Assembly: GCF_013416525.1 (NCBI RefSeq)
Contig: NZ_JACCEM010000001.1
Location: forward strand, 310,001-374,000
Source of the DNA: Parapusillimonas granuli
Lineage (GTDB): Bacteria; Pseudomonadota; Gammaproteobacteria; Burkholderiales; Burkholderiaceae_B
Direction of reading: 5' to 3'
Length of the DNA: 64,000 bases
The position numbers and the translations under genes are program-made. Below are positions 15,612 to 25,391 of this stretch, piece by piece. Position 1 is the stretch's first letter. Each line of letters starts with the position of its first letter. The notes under the pieces are model-generated. The model did no database searches, was not told where the DNA came from, and saw nothing but the letters and a program-made list of their open reading frames with translations.

Positions 15612-18600
15612 ACGTCGCCCCGTACGGAGAGCTGAAGGGCTCGACCGGCAGTTCCATCAGGCGAGTCTGCGGCTCGAAGTAATAGCGCATGTACAGCCCG
15701 CCGGCCCACTGGCTGTAGTCGCTGGCGTTGTCCGCGCCTATCGTCGCGCCCATGACCAGCTGCGGCGTGACGCGATATTCCGCCGAGGCGCGCAGGTTGT
15801 ATCCCAGGCCCGTCTTGCTTTCACCCTTGTATATGCCGCCGCTCAGGCCGCCCAGCTCCGGCGATGCCGCGCTGGCGAGCGCATTCACCGCGCCCGCCTG
15901 CAGCCCCGCATCGGTGGGGAACATGTCGGCGTCGCTCTGCTTGAAATGCTGCAGGCCCAGCGCGCCGTCCAGGCGGTAGGTCAGCTTGCCGCTGCGCTGG
16001 GCCCAGGTCACGGGCAGGCTCAGCGCATAGAAGCTCTTGGGGCTGAAATAGCCGCCATGGCCGTAGGTGTAGTGCCCCTGGTTCTTGTTGAAGTAGGTGG
16101 CATTCAGGTTCACGCCCATCATGAGCTTGGAATCGGGATCGTCCACCACGCGGAAGAAGGTGCCGGCGTTGAATTCCGTCCGGTGGTTGTCTTCCACGTT
16201 GTGGCCGCGCAAGCCATGCCAGGCGGCGGAGCCGTAGACTCCCGCGCCGCCCCAGTCTTTCGACAGGGTGGCGCGCGCGCCCGTGGCCGTGACGCCGCCC
16301 CACTGCATGCCCGTGCGCGGATCCTCGGTGCCAGCGAAGGAGGTCAGGCTGTCGGTGACGGGCCGCCGCGACACATCCAGCCGGTACGCCACGCTGCGCT
16401 GCTCGTCCATGGTCCCGCTCAGCAATACCCCGCCGGTGAAGGTCTTGTACTGGAATCCGAGCGGCGTCGCGCCCGCATCCAGCTTCAAGCCATCGCGCTC
16501 ATAGCCGATCGACAGGCCGACGCCGGTCGCCTTGTTGCTGCCGGGCCCCGCCGCGGCCATGACGGCGGGTCCGCCGCCGTAGGTCGCGCGCGAATACAGG
16601 TCGTATCCCAGCCCGCCCGCGTTGAGGACCACGGGCGTCGCATTGAAGGTGACTTTGCCGTCGCCCGCCGGAAACTTGATTTCCAGCGGCACCTGGGTTT
16701 CCGTCAATTTGCCCATGCCCGCATCCCCGGATCTCGTCCGGAACTGGGTGCCGATGGCGGCGGTCGCGCTTTGCTGCTGCTGCAGATCGGCCAGTTCCTG
16801 CGCCAGCGTCGATCCCCGGGCCGGCGCCGGCGCCTGCGCGGCGAACTGCGGCGCGGCGAATTGAGGCGCCGGATAAGGTGCCGGGTAGGGCGCCGCAGCG
16901 GCCGGATAGGGCGCTGGAGCCGCAGCCGGATAGGGCGCGGGATAGGGAGCGGCGGCCGGCGCCGCGCCGCCCGACAGATAGCTCGCGGCCGGCGGCACGC
17001 CCGCCTGGACCGGGATCGGCGGCGGCAGCGGTATGGGTGCGTACCCCGCCGCAGCGGGGGGCGGGCTCGCAACCGGAACGGCGCCGCCCGCGGGAAGGTA
17101 GGCCGGCGCGCCGGCCACCAGGGGCGTCGTCGGGACCAAGGTGTTGTACAGCGCCGGCGTATCGAGCGCGGACGCTTTTTTCTGCCCCGGCATGCCCACG
17201 AACGGGTTCAGCGAACCGGCCGTGCCGGCGCCCGCCGAGGCCGGCAGCGCGAACGCGCCCGCTGGCCGGCCCTGATAGGCGACCGCGCGCTCCAGCAATT
17301 GCGCCGCTTCTTTGGTCTTGCCCTGGCTGCGGTAGATCCGCGCCGCGCCGGCGAGGATTTCCGACTGGTCCGGCGCAAGCGAAACGGCGGTTTCCGCCTC
17401 TTTCAGGGCGTAGGCGTATTCCTTGACCTGCTGGGCCGCCTGCGCCGCGTTCAGATGCAGCAGGGCGTCGCTCTGGTTGGACAGCAGCAGCTTTTCGTAT
17501 AGTTCCAGCGCCTGCCTGCCTTGCCCGGCGGCGGCGTACATCCTGGCCAGCGCCTCGGTCGCCTCGCGGTGCTGCGGGTTTCGTTGCAAGACCGGCGCGA
17601 TCGCGTCGTAGGCGGACACCAGGTCGCCCCGCTCGCGCAGCGCGTCGGCCTGGCGCACCATGAAGCCGGCGGACAGCTCGTCCAGGCGGCCGCGCTGCTC
17701 GGGCGTCAGCGCCTGGCTTTCCAGATGGCGGATGAGCCCGGACGCTTCGACCATCTGGTTGGTCCTGAGCAGCACGCCGGCGTACAACAGCGAACCATCC
17801 ACGTTCTGGGCCTTGCCGTCCGCTCGCAAGGGACGCAGCAGCGCAAGGGCGCGGCCCGGGTCGCCGATGTCGGCATAGGCTTCGGCCAGTGCGCCGAGCG
17901 TATCCAGGTTGCCGCCGCTGTTGGCTTCGACGTGCATGAGCATGCTCACCGCCTCGGCCCGCCGGCCCTGGGCCGCCATGTCCACCGCCTGCCGGATATG
18001 GAGGTGCTGCGCGGCTCGCTGGTACAGATCGGCCATGGCCTGGGTGCGCTGCGGCTGGGGCACGCGCGCCAGCGCGTTGTAGGCGGCGGCCCAGTCGCGG
18101 CTTTCACCCGCATAGACGGCCGAGGCATACAAGGCCTCGGCGTTGTTGGGATCCGAGACCAGGATGCCTTGCATCAGCCCGTTCGCTTCTTTCTGGTATC
18201 CGCTGCGCTGATACAGCCGGGCGAGTTCCAGCCGCACCCAGGGGTTGGACGGATCGCTTTGCAGAGCCTCTTCCAGCGCGGCCTGGGCCGACGCGTAGTT
18301 GCCCGCGGCCAGCGCCGCTTTCGCCTGGCCGGCCGCGTACACGCCACGCATGCGGGCCACCCCGCCGGCCTGCTCCAGCGCGGCGGGCGACATGCCCTGC
18401 ACGATCTTGCGCGCCTCGTCCGGCTTGTTGCCCTGCGCCAGCACGGTGATCAGCCCGCGCGTGGCTTCCGGGTCCCCGGGCCGGCGCCGCAATGCGTTCC
18501 GGTAGGCTTTTTCCGCCTGGGCGAACTTGCCTTCGTCGGCCAGCATGTCCGCCAGCAGGGTTTCGGCCGCGACCTCCTTGGGCGCGAGCTTTTCCGCCTG

Positions 18601-19728
18601 CGCCAGCACCTTGCGCGCGCCCGCGACGTCGCCCGCGCGCCGCATGCTGGAGGCGCGATCCACCGCATGCCAGTATTCCACCATATTGCGCGGGTTGCGC
18701 CAGCCCGTCGGATTGGCCTTGCTGGCCCGCGCCAGGAGCTCGTTGGCCTGGGCCCAGTCTTTCTGGCGCATGCGGATCAGACCCAGGCCGCCCAGGGCCT
18801 CGCTGTCGTTGGGATGTTCGGCCAGCACCGCCTGCAGCTCCGCCTCGGCCTGCGCCAGCCGCCCGCTTTCGATGAGGCGCATGGCGGCGTCCGTGCGATG
18901 CCGCCACGGAGCGGCGGCGCGGGGCGCCCTGGCGGCGGCCAGCGCGACCCCTTTGTCCAGCTGCTCCTTGATGGCCGCATCGCCGGGATTGCGCCTCAGG
19001 TAGTCCTGGAACAGCGGCCGAGCTTCCGGCCCCGGAGGGCCGACCCAGACCAGCGCTTCGCGCCAGCTTTTCTTCGCGTCGTTGCCCAGCTCGGGGTGGG
19101 CGGACAGTTCGGACAGCTTGCGTATCCCTTCCAGGCGGGTGGGTTCGTTGCGGGCCAGATGACGGGCCAGCGCCAGCGCGGTCTGGGCGTCGTTGGGCGA
19201 CTCCCGGGCCAGGCGGCGCAGGCCGGCGATGGCTTCGGGCAGCCCGCCCGCCGTATAGCCCAGCATGGTGTAGTATTCACGTCCCAGAGGCCCCTGGGGC
19301 GCCGTGCCCTGCAGTACGTCCTGGTATTTTCCGACGGCCGATTCGACCTTGCCGGTGGCGGCCTCCTTGCGGGCCTGCTCGAGCACCACGGCCTTGCCGT
19401 CGGTGTGCAGCAACAGTTCCTGTTCGAGCCGCGCCACCAGCGCGCTGTCGGGATGCGCCGCGCGCAGCCTCTGCAGATATGCCCTGGCGCTGTCCAGGCG
19501 CTTGGCCCGGATGTCCAGCGTGGCCAGGCCGTACAGCGCGGCCGGATTGTCCGGGCTGATCAGCAGCAGTTTGTTCCAGGCTTCGGTCGCCCGTTGCGTG
19601 TCATGGCGCTCCTGCCAGAACTTGCCTTGTTCAATCAATGTCTTGCCGGCGTCCGCCTGCGCCCATCCGGCGGAGTGCAGCGCCGCGGCCAACACGCCCA
19701 AAATCAGTTGGCTGGAATATCGAGACAT
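15601..19728 (-). CDS. bcsC: BcsC, outer-membrane cellulose export protein (TPR plus beta-barrel)
   Basis: 1375 aa. Start set at the ATG at 19728 because GGAG lies just before it; an ATG at 19740 would add four residues. Signal peptide (1-24), about 19 TPR-type repeats to near residue 850, a Pro/Ala/Tyr-rich linker (about 889-965), and a C-terminal BcsC barrel domain (about 998-1375) beginning near QVPLEIKFP and ending with alternating aromatic strands such as LYMRYYFEP. BcsC carries the glucan through the peptidoglycan layer and outer membrane. It overlaps the end of bcsZ by 25 bp. Full length compared with E. coli BcsC (about 1157 aa), the excess being in the TPR and linker parts. Confidence 0.95.
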   Translation of the reverse strand: MSRYSSQLILGVLAAALHSAGWAQADAGKTLIEQGKFWQERHDTQRATEAWNKLLLISPDNPAALYGLATLDIRAKRLDSARAYLQRLRAAHPDSALVARLEQELLLHTDGKAVVLEQARKEAATGKVESAVGKYQDVLQGTAPQGPLGREYYTMLGYTAGGLPEAIAGLRRLARESPNDAQTALALARHLARNEPTRLEGIRKLSELSAHPELGNDAKKSWREALVWVGPPGPEARPLFQDYLRRNPGDAAIKEQLDKGVALAAARAPRAAAPWRHRTDAAMRLIESGRLAQAEAELQAVLAEHPNDSEALGGLGLIRMRQKDWAQANELLARASKANPTGWRNPRNMVEYWHAVDRASSMRRAGDVAGARKVLAQAEKLAPKEVAAETLLADMLADEGKFAQAEKAYRNALRRRPGDPEATRGLITVLAQGNKPDEARKIVQGMSPAALEQAGGVARMRGVYAAGQAKAALAAGNYASAQAALEEALQSDPSNPWVRLELARLYQRSGYQKEANGLMQGILVSDPNNAEALYASAVYAGESRDWAAAYNALARVPQPQRTQAMADLYQRAAQHLHIRQAVDMAAQGRRAEAVSMLMHVEANSGGNLDTLGALAEAYADIGDPGRALALLRPLRADGKAQNVDGSLLYAGVLLRTNQMVEASGLIRHLESQALTPEQRGRLDELSAGFMVRQADALRERGDLVSAYDAIAPVLQRNPQHREATEALARMYAAAGQGRQALELYEKLLLSNQSDALLHLNAAQAAQQVKEYAYALKEAETAVSLAPDQSEILAGAARIYRSQGKTKEAAQLLERAVAYQGRPAGAFALPASAGAGTAGSLNPFVGMPGQKKASALDTPALYNTLVPTTPLVAGAPAYLPAGGAVPVASPPPAAAGYAPIPLPPPIPVQAGVPPAASYLSGGAAPAAAPYPAPYPAAAPAPYPAAAAPYPAPYPAPQFAAPQFAAQAPAPARGSTLAQELADLQQQQSATAAIGTQFRTRSGDAGMGKLTETQVPLEIKFPAGDGKVTFNATPVVLNAGGLGYDLYSRATYGGGPAVMAAAGPGSNKATGVGLSIGYERDGLKLDAGATPLGFQYKTFTGGVLLSGTMDEQRSVAYRLDVSRRPVTDSLTSFAGTEDPRTGMQWGGVTATGARATLSKDWGGAGVYGSAAWHGLRGHNVEDNHRTEFNAGTFFRVVDDPDSKLMMGVNLNATYFNKNQGHYTYGHGGYFSPKSFYALSLPVTWAQRSGKLTYRLDGALGLQHFKQSDADMFPTDAGLQAGAVNALASAASPELGGLSGGIYKGESKTGLGYNLRASAEYRVTPQLVMGATIGADNASDYSQWAGGLYMRYYFEPQTRLMELPVEPFSSPYGATYGR
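16840..16965 (-). repeat. Low-complexity APYPAPYPAA repeats in the BcsC linker
   Basis: The linker between the TPR and barrel domains of BcsC carries repeated APYP/YPAPYPAA units followed by PQFAAPQFAA. In DNA this is a run of near-identical GC-rich units, which makes it a likely site of slippage and length variation between strains. Proline-rich spacing suggests an extended arm between the periplasmic TPR solenoid and the pore. Confidence 0.7.
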
Positions 19729-20900
19729 GCCTTCTCCCACGGTAAAGATAAAGTTCCGTCCGGGCGGAAATCATAATATTGATCGACCCAGCCCAGGCCG
19801 AAGAGGCTCAGTACAAAATCGTAATAAGGGGGCTGGACGCCTTCCTTCGCCAGGCTTGCGCGCAGCATGGATTCGGCGCGCTGCTTTTGCAGCTGGGCCG
19901 GCGCCGGCTCGCCGGACGCTTTGAAATAAGGGACCAGGGCCGCCGAAAAACCGAAGGGGCCTTCTCCCGTCGCGCGGCCGGTCAGAGTGTCGACCTTTTC
20001 CGGGGGCGCGCCCTTGTCGCGCGTCAAGAAAGCCATGCCGTCCAGTGAAATCATCATGGCGCGGAACAGGGGATCGGCCATCGGCGTCATGCCCGCCCAA
20101 AGGTAGTTGCGTATGGCGTCGTAGCTGCCCTCCGCGCCCTTCGCGGGATCGGGCCCGAACGCGCCGTTGCCGCCGTCCTGGGCGCGATACGCCGTCCAGT
20201 CGGGCGCGAGCCCGTAGGGCGTGACCCGCGCCAGCATCTTGGCCGTGTTGCCGGCGATCTCCTTCCAGGGCCCGGCCGGGAATTCGAGCTCCAGGCGGCG
20301 CAGCAGGGGAATCGGCAGATAGCTGGGGTTGAAGCGCCATTCCTTGCCGGGCGTGACGAAGCCTTCCTTGCCGGGCAGCAGCATCCGCCCCAGGCCCGGC
20401 ACGTCCAGGACTTCCTGCGCTTCGATCAGGCGCAGCAGCGCATGGGCGGAGCGTGTGTAGTCGGGCCGGCTCCAGAGGCGGCCGGCTTCGAGCAAGGCGT
20501 AAGCGAACCAGAGGTCGCCGTCCGACGCGGAATTGGCATCCAGCACGCGCCAGTTCTTGTCGTCGTCCACCCCCCAGATCCAGGCTGGCAAGCGCTGCGA
20601 CATGTCGCCGCCCGCCAGGTTGTCCACCGACCAGCGCCAGATCGCGTCGAAGGTCTTGTCATCGCCCGCCACCAGCGCAAAGAACATCCCGTAGGATTGC
20701 CCCTCGGACGAGCTGTGCTGCATTTTGGTGCTGGCGTCCAGCACGCGCCCGCTGTCCTGCACGAAATGCTTCTTGAACAGTTCCCACAAGGGCCAGTCCG
20801 ACGCCTTGCAGGCCGCCGCGGCGGCAGCCGGCAGCGGCGCCAGCAGCGCCAGCGAGCAGAGCCAGACGGACATCAGTCGTTTCATCATCATGCGCCTCAT
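19704..20900 (-). CDS. bcsZ: BcsZ, periplasmic endo-beta-1,4-glucanase (GH8)
   Basis: 398 aa. Signal peptide about 1-30 (a Met-rich start, then an Ala run). GH8 catalytic acid is E66 in SSSEGQSYG (E. coli E55), and the base is D261 in GSYDAIRNYLW (E. coli D243). It also has the substrate-lining WIWGVDDDKNW and DANSASDGDLW blocks. BcsZ trims or releases glucan during secretion and influences fibre packing. The ATG at 20900 overlaps the stop of the upstream bcsB; nearby ATGs (three in a row at codons 4-6) could also serve. It lies between BcsB and BcsC, as in many cellulose operons. Confidence 0.95.
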   Translation of the reverse strand: MRRMMMKRLMSVWLCSLALLAPLPAAAAAACKASDWPLWELFKKHFVQDSGRVLDASTKMQHSSSEGQSYGMFFALVAGDDKTFDAIWRWSVDNLAGGDMSQRLPAWIWGVDDDKNWRVLDANSASDGDLWFAYALLEAGRLWSRPDYTRSAHALLRLIEAQEVLDVPGLGRMLLPGKEGFVTPGKEWRFNPSYLPIPLLRRLELEFPAGPWKEIAGNTAKMLARVTPYGLAPDWTAYRAQDGGNGAFGPDPAKGAEGSYDAIRNYLWAGMTPMADPLFRAMMISLDGMAFLTRDKGAPPEKVDTLTGRATGEGPFGFSAALVPYFKASGEPAPAQLQKQRAESMLRASLAKEGVQPPYYDFVLSLFGLGWVDQYYDFRPDGTLSLPWEKACLDIPAN

Positions 20901-23140
20901 GCGCCTTCAGTACGGCGTTTGCCTTTCAATCGCTTGCGCAGCCATAGCAACAGCGCGACGGCCAGCAGCGCCCCCGCGGCCACGGCCGCATTGCGCAAGG
21001 GCGGCACGCCGGGCCAGTACTGGGCGATCGTCCATTCCAGGCGGCGCAGCGGACCCAGGCTGCCCACGGCATAGGTGTACTCGGCCACCAGGGGACTGAT
21101 GCGCTTTTCGTGCACCACGACCAGACTGCCCTGGATCTTTTGCTCGTAGCCTTCCCCGCCCAGCAAGGCGTCCGCGGCGTATCGCTGCGCTTCGGCATTG
21201 CCCGCCGAGATCAGCACGACGCTGCGGCCTTTCCGGAGCGGGGACTCGAAGCCGGCGAATATGGCGTTGAATCCCGCGCTGTCATAGCGCAGGTCCGATT
21301 TGACGGGCCGCTCGACGTCGCGCGGATCCGGCGTCATCCAGTCGCGCGCGCGGTATTGGAGGTCGGAGGTGTCGAATCTTTTTCTCGCGCCGTCCAGCAT
21401 GGCGGGAACCTGTTCGCCGAACTGCGCCAGCCACGATTGATTGCCGGACGAGATCACGACGAGGTCCTTGTCGGCGAATTCCAGGCCCTGCTTGCCGAAC
21501 GCAACGCTGACGGCGGTGGCGGGATGACCGGTCGATTCGCCGAAGCGCCCCATGAGCGTCAGGTAGGTGGCGATGTCCTGGACCGCCGGCTTGGCCTGGA
21601 ACACGACGCCCGTTTCCGACAGGTCGGCCATGCGGGTGAAGGGAAAGCCGCTGTCGCTGAACGCGGCGAGGTCCGGCATGGGAAGAAAATGCGGGTAGCC
21701 GCGCAAGTCTATGGACGACTCGGGATCGATCCGCCCCCGGACGTTGTCGATCAGGACGTCGCGGCACTCTCCCTCCTTGATGTAGTCGTACATGAACCGG
21801 TACTGCAGCTCGGAACGGCGCATCAGGCGCTCGAGCGGAACCTCCACCGGGACGCGCACGGGCAGCAGCTCTTTGAAGACCGACTTTTCGGCCCAGCCGC
21901 GTTCGGCGAGCTGGGCCACTGACAGCAGCGGAAAGGACCGCAGGAAGCCCTCATTGACGTCGAACAGCAGCGTCGAATCGACGACGCCCGCCTGCGGGGA
22001 ATAGCGATAGCGCAGGTCCATGGGCACGGGCGGCGCGCGCCAGCCGAAAAGATCCGGGGGCAGGCGCAGCGGGATGCGTATCGTCTCGGACCGGTAGCCC
22101 GGCGCCTCCAGCGTCCGCATGGACACGAGCTCGCCGAACTTCACGGGCCGGTCCGTGCGCAGCCAGTTGGGCGCATCGTACGGCTTGCGGGGCTGCAGCT
22201 CATCGAGCTGCGTGATGGCCGCTTCCGGCCCGACGAGCGCATCGTAGCCCAGGCTCAGCGCCCTGGCGGCGCGCTTCAGCTCGCCGCCGTCCCGGCCCTG
22301 CACATACAGGATCTTGCCATACGGATCATTGGGATTGGGCGCGATCCTGAGCGTCGGCCCGGGCGTCTTCGCGGGCGACAGGCCGAACGCCACCGCATTG
22401 CCCTTTGCCGGCAGCCCGCCGTCCAGGCGCACCGGGAAGCTTGCGCCGCGGTAGCCGGCCAGGGCGCCGAACCAGGAAGCGACGGTACCCGCCGCTTCGA
22501 GGGTGGCCGCGTCCACGCCGGAGAACACGAACGGAAGCTCCAGCCGGCGCTGGTCGCGGTGATCGAAAAACGGCAAGGGCAGCATGGACAAGTCGTCGGG
22601 CAGGACGATGCGTTCCACCGCCAGTTCCAGCGTGCTCTTGTTGCTGATGTTGGCCCACAGGCTGGAATGGAGCGGGTCTTCGCATTCGAGCGTGTAGTGC
22701 CCGATCAGCTGCAGGCGCAGCCGATTCGATTCCGTCACGAGGTGGGCGGGCAGTTCGATGGTCCGCTGCTGGAATTTGCCGGCATCGGCCCGCGGCACGG
22801 GCAGGGAGGCGGCCACGACGTCGTTCAGCAGCACGTTGATGTGCGAGAGTTCGCTGATCAACGCGGGCGAATAGGTGTAGCCCAGCTTGAGCCGCGCCTG
22901 GGTCACGACCTCGTCGGCCCGGACATCGAAATACGCGCCGGCGCTCGCGTCCACGCCTTTCAGCTGGAAGGGGTATTGCGCCCCCAGCTGCTCCAGGCTG
23001 AGCTGATGGCCGGCGCCCGCGGCATGGTCGGCGGCCGGCGCCCATGGCTCGCCCCGGACGCTGCCGTGCATCACGGCGAAGGCGGCAAGGGCCGCCATTA
23101 CGGTCCGGGCAGGGCGAAAACGCTTCGTGCAATCTCTCAT
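20897..23140 (-). CDS. bcsB: BcsB, membrane-anchored periplasmic subunit (second BcsB copy)
   Basis: 747 aa. Signal peptide about 1-30, alternating carbohydrate-binding and flavodoxin-like domains, an amphipathic helix at LRRLEWTIAQYWP, one C-terminal transmembrane helix (about 713-734) and a basic tail RKRLKGKRR. BcsB guides the glucan from BcsA across the periplasm and in E. coli forms a multimeric crown. Cys pair motifs HYTLECEDP and YIKEGECRD are present. It is closer in sequence to the anchor-less BcsB at 13,428-15,611 than to the BcsB just upstream, from which it is separated by 19 bp. Which BcsA it serves cannot be told from sequence. Confidence 0.93.
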   Translation of the reverse strand: MRDCTKRFRPARTVMAALAAFAVMHGSVRGEPWAPAADHAAGAGHQLSLEQLGAQYPFQLKGVDASAGAYFDVRADEVVTQARLKLGYTYSPALISELSHINVLLNDVVAASLPVPRADAGKFQQRTIELPAHLVTESNRLRLQLIGHYTLECEDPLHSSLWANISNKSTLELAVERIVLPDDLSMLPLPFFDHRDQRRLELPFVFSGVDAATLEAAGTVASWFGALAGYRGASFPVRLDGGLPAKGNAVAFGLSPAKTPGPTLRIAPNPNDPYGKILYVQGRDGGELKRAARALSLGYDALVGPEAAITQLDELQPRKPYDAPNWLRTDRPVKFGELVSMRTLEAPGYRSETIRIPLRLPPDLFGWRAPPVPMDLRYRYSPQAGVVDSTLLFDVNEGFLRSFPLLSVAQLAERGWAEKSVFKELLPVRVPVEVPLERLMRRSELQYRFMYDYIKEGECRDVLIDNVRGRIDPESSIDLRGYPHFLPMPDLAAFSDSGFPFTRMADLSETGVVFQAKPAVQDIATYLTLMGRFGESTGHPATAVSVAFGKQGLEFADKDLVVISSGNQSWLAQFGEQVPAMLDGARKRFDTSDLQYRARDWMTPDPRDVERPVKSDLRYDSAGFNAIFAGFESPLRKGRSVVLISAGNAEAQRYAADALLGGEGYEQKIQGSLVVVHEKRISPLVAEYTYAVGSLGPLRRLEWTIAQYWPGVPPLRNAAVAAGALLAVALLLWLRKRLKGKRRTEGA

Positions 23141-23159
23141 GTGTCGTGATCTCTTTTGG

Positions 23160-25391
23160 TCAGTCGGTGCCTCGCAAGCGGCGCTCGGCGCGCGCGCGCA
23201 GCCCGACGTAGAACAAGGTGCCCACCAGGAGAGCGCCCAGCATGTAGATGAAAACGAGCATCAGCGGATGCCGTGCGAAGAACCACTGCATCGATGCGAA
23301 AGGCCCCAAGTCCCCCACGTAATAGGTTTTTTCCTCCGACAGCGGTTCGAACCGATCGCCGTCCAGCATTACGATGCTTCCCTGTATCTTCACCGCCGCG
23401 GGGCTGTTTTCCGCGATGAGGCTCGCCGCGCGCAGCAGGCCGGCGTCCGAAGCGCCGTTCATGACGACGACGCTGCGCCCGCGCGTGACAGGCGACTCGA
23501 ATCCCGCGATCAGCGTGGCGCCGGAATCCGGCGCCGGCTGCACCGCCTTCTGATCGAAGCCCAGCAGCCTGGACAAGCGGTCCAGCACGCCGCCGACGGT
23601 CCAGAGCGGCGTATCCGGGTCCAGGGGCCGGGCCGTCGCCACGGGCATGTGCCGCGACCATGCGTCCAGCATGGGGGCCGCAGACCCGCCGCCGATGATC
23701 AGCACGTCCTTGTCCTTCAGCATCTCGGGCTCCGGCCGGCTCGTGACGGTGACGCCCACCGCCGGATACGCGGTCGCCTCGCCGATGGCGCCCAGCACGT
23801 TGAGATAGGCGGCCACCACGGACTCGCCGGCCTTGGGCGGCAGCAGCACCATCGACTCCGAGAGGTCGGCCATGCGCGAGAACGGAAAGCCGGCGCTGTT
23901 GAACACGCCCAGGTCGGGCATGGCCAGGTGGTGGGTCAGCCCGGTGAGATCCAGCGTCGAGTCCGGATCGATCGCGCTGCGCCGGGTGTCCACATAGTTC
24001 CCCGAACATGCTCTTTCGGCGGGCGGCAGGTAGCGGAACTTGAACTGCAGGGACGAGTCCGGACTTACGGCATACAGCGGCACCTTGATCTCGTCGCGGA
24101 CGACGCCGGTGCCGGGCGCGTGCAGCTTCTCGATCACGCTCTTCTTGGGCGCATCCAGCCCGTAGTGCTTGATCAGACGCCCGTTCAGCAGGATGTCCAG
24201 ACGGGATCCCGCGGGGACCTGGTGGTTCGCATAATGGAAGGTCAAGTTCAAGGGCACGTGGTCCACGCCCCAGGCGGACAGGTCCGGCGGTACCCTCAGC
24301 CTGAAATGGATGGGCCATGGGTCGCGCCCGTCGGCGGTGAGCTGCCGCGGCGGCAACAGCTCGCCCAGCCGCAGCGGCCGGTCCACCGGCACCCAGTTCG
24401 GCGCATCATAGGGCTTGCGCGGCCGCCGTTCGACCTGGGTCAGCAAGGCGGAAGGCCCCGCCAGCGATTCGCTGCCCAGGACCAGGCCGGCGGCGGCGGT
24501 CCTGACTTCCGCGCCGTTCCGCCCGGCGATCACCAGCAGTTTCCCCATCGGGTCGTTCGGGTTGGCCATGATGGAGACGGTCGGCCCATCGATCTTGGCC
24601 GGCGCCAGGCCCGGCGGCGTTTCATTTCCGCCCAGTATCAGGACGGCATGGCCGTGTTGCGGCAACTGCCCGGCATGCGCCGAGAACCGGACGCCCCGGT
24701 AGTCGGCCAGCGCGCCGAACCACGAGGCCACCACGCCGGCGGCCTGCAGGCTGTCGTCGTTCACGGCCGACAGCACGATGGGCAAGTCCAGGCGGCGCAT
24801 GTCGCGAGCGTCGAAGAAGGGGGCCGGCAGCAGAGCCAGTTCATTGGGCAGGGCCACCGGATCCACGTCCAGCAACAGGCGGCTGCCCTGGTCTATCCGG
24901 GCCCACAGATCGGGGTGCAGGGGGTCCTCGCAGCCCAGCGTGTAATGTGCGACCAGCTGGATGTCGAGCTGGTTGTGGGCGCGCAGGAGCGCCGTCGGAA
25001 GTTCCGTCGTGTGCCGCAGCGTGCCGCCCTGTTCGCGCCTGGTCAGGGCGATGGTGTCCACGACTTCGCCATTGAGCAGCACGTTCAAGTGGGACAGCGT
25101 TTCCAGCAGGGCCCGCGAATAGGAGTACGAAAGCTCCAGGCGCGCCCGTTTCACCCGTTCGTCGGCTCTCAGGCCGAAATACAGGCCTCGTCTGGCCTCC
25201 GCGCCAAGCAGATCGATTTCCGGCGGCGAACCCAGCTGGCGCAACTCGATCGCATGGGACCGTTCCCCCCAAGGCTTGCTCAGCACCGCCTCCCGCCCGT
25301 CCGCCGCTCCGTGGCCGGCCGGGCTCGCGCCCAGGCCGGCCGCCGCCAGCAGGACCGCCAGCAGGAAACGCCAACTGCGCCGGGCCGTCAC
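23160..25391 (-). CDS. bcsB: BcsB, membrane-anchored periplasmic subunit (first BcsB copy, next to bcsA)
   Basis: 743 aa from a GTG at 25391 that overlaps the bcsA stop (GTGA); the frame is open further upstream but that part lies inside bcsA. Signal peptide VTARRSWRFLLAVLLAAAGL (1-20) and on to about residue 28. BcsB core blocks are present: HYTLGCEDPLHPDLW, GFPFSRMADLSES and IAGFESPVTRGRS. A C-terminal helix (HPLMLVFIYMLGALLVGTLF) and a basic tail ARAERRLRG anchor it. It is the natural partner of the BcsA immediately upstream and is the most divergent of the three BcsB proteins. Confidence 0.94.
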   Translation of the reverse strand: MTARRSWRFLLAVLLAAAGLGASPAGHGAADGREAVLSKPWGERSHAIELRQLGSPPEIDLLGAEARRGLYFGLRADERVKRARLELSYSYSRALLETLSHLNVLLNGEVVDTIALTRREQGGTLRHTTELPTALLRAHNQLDIQLVAHYTLGCEDPLHPDLWARIDQGSRLLLDVDPVALPNELALLPAPFFDARDMRRLDLPIVLSAVNDDSLQAAGVVASWFGALADYRGVRFSAHAGQLPQHGHAVLILGGNETPPGLAPAKIDGPTVSIMANPNDPMGKLLVIAGRNGAEVRTAAAGLVLGSESLAGPSALLTQVERRPRKPYDAPNWVPVDRPLRLGELLPPRQLTADGRDPWPIHFRLRVPPDLSAWGVDHVPLNLTFHYANHQVPAGSRLDILLNGRLIKHYGLDAPKKSVIEKLHAPGTGVVRDEIKVPLYAVSPDSSLQFKFRYLPPAERACSGNYVDTRRSAIDPDSTLDLTGLTHHLAMPDLGVFNSAGFPFSRMADLSESMVLLPPKAGESVVAAYLNVLGAIGEATAYPAVGVTVTSRPEPEMLKDKDVLIIGGGSAAPMLDAWSRHMPVATARPLDPDTPLWTVGGVLDRLSRLLGFDQKAVQPAPDSGATLIAGFESPVTRGRSVVVMNGASDAGLLRAASLIAENSPAAVKIQGSIVMLDGDRFEPLSEEKTYYVGDLGPFASMQWFFARHPLMLVFIYMLGALLVGTLFYVGLRARAERRLRGTD

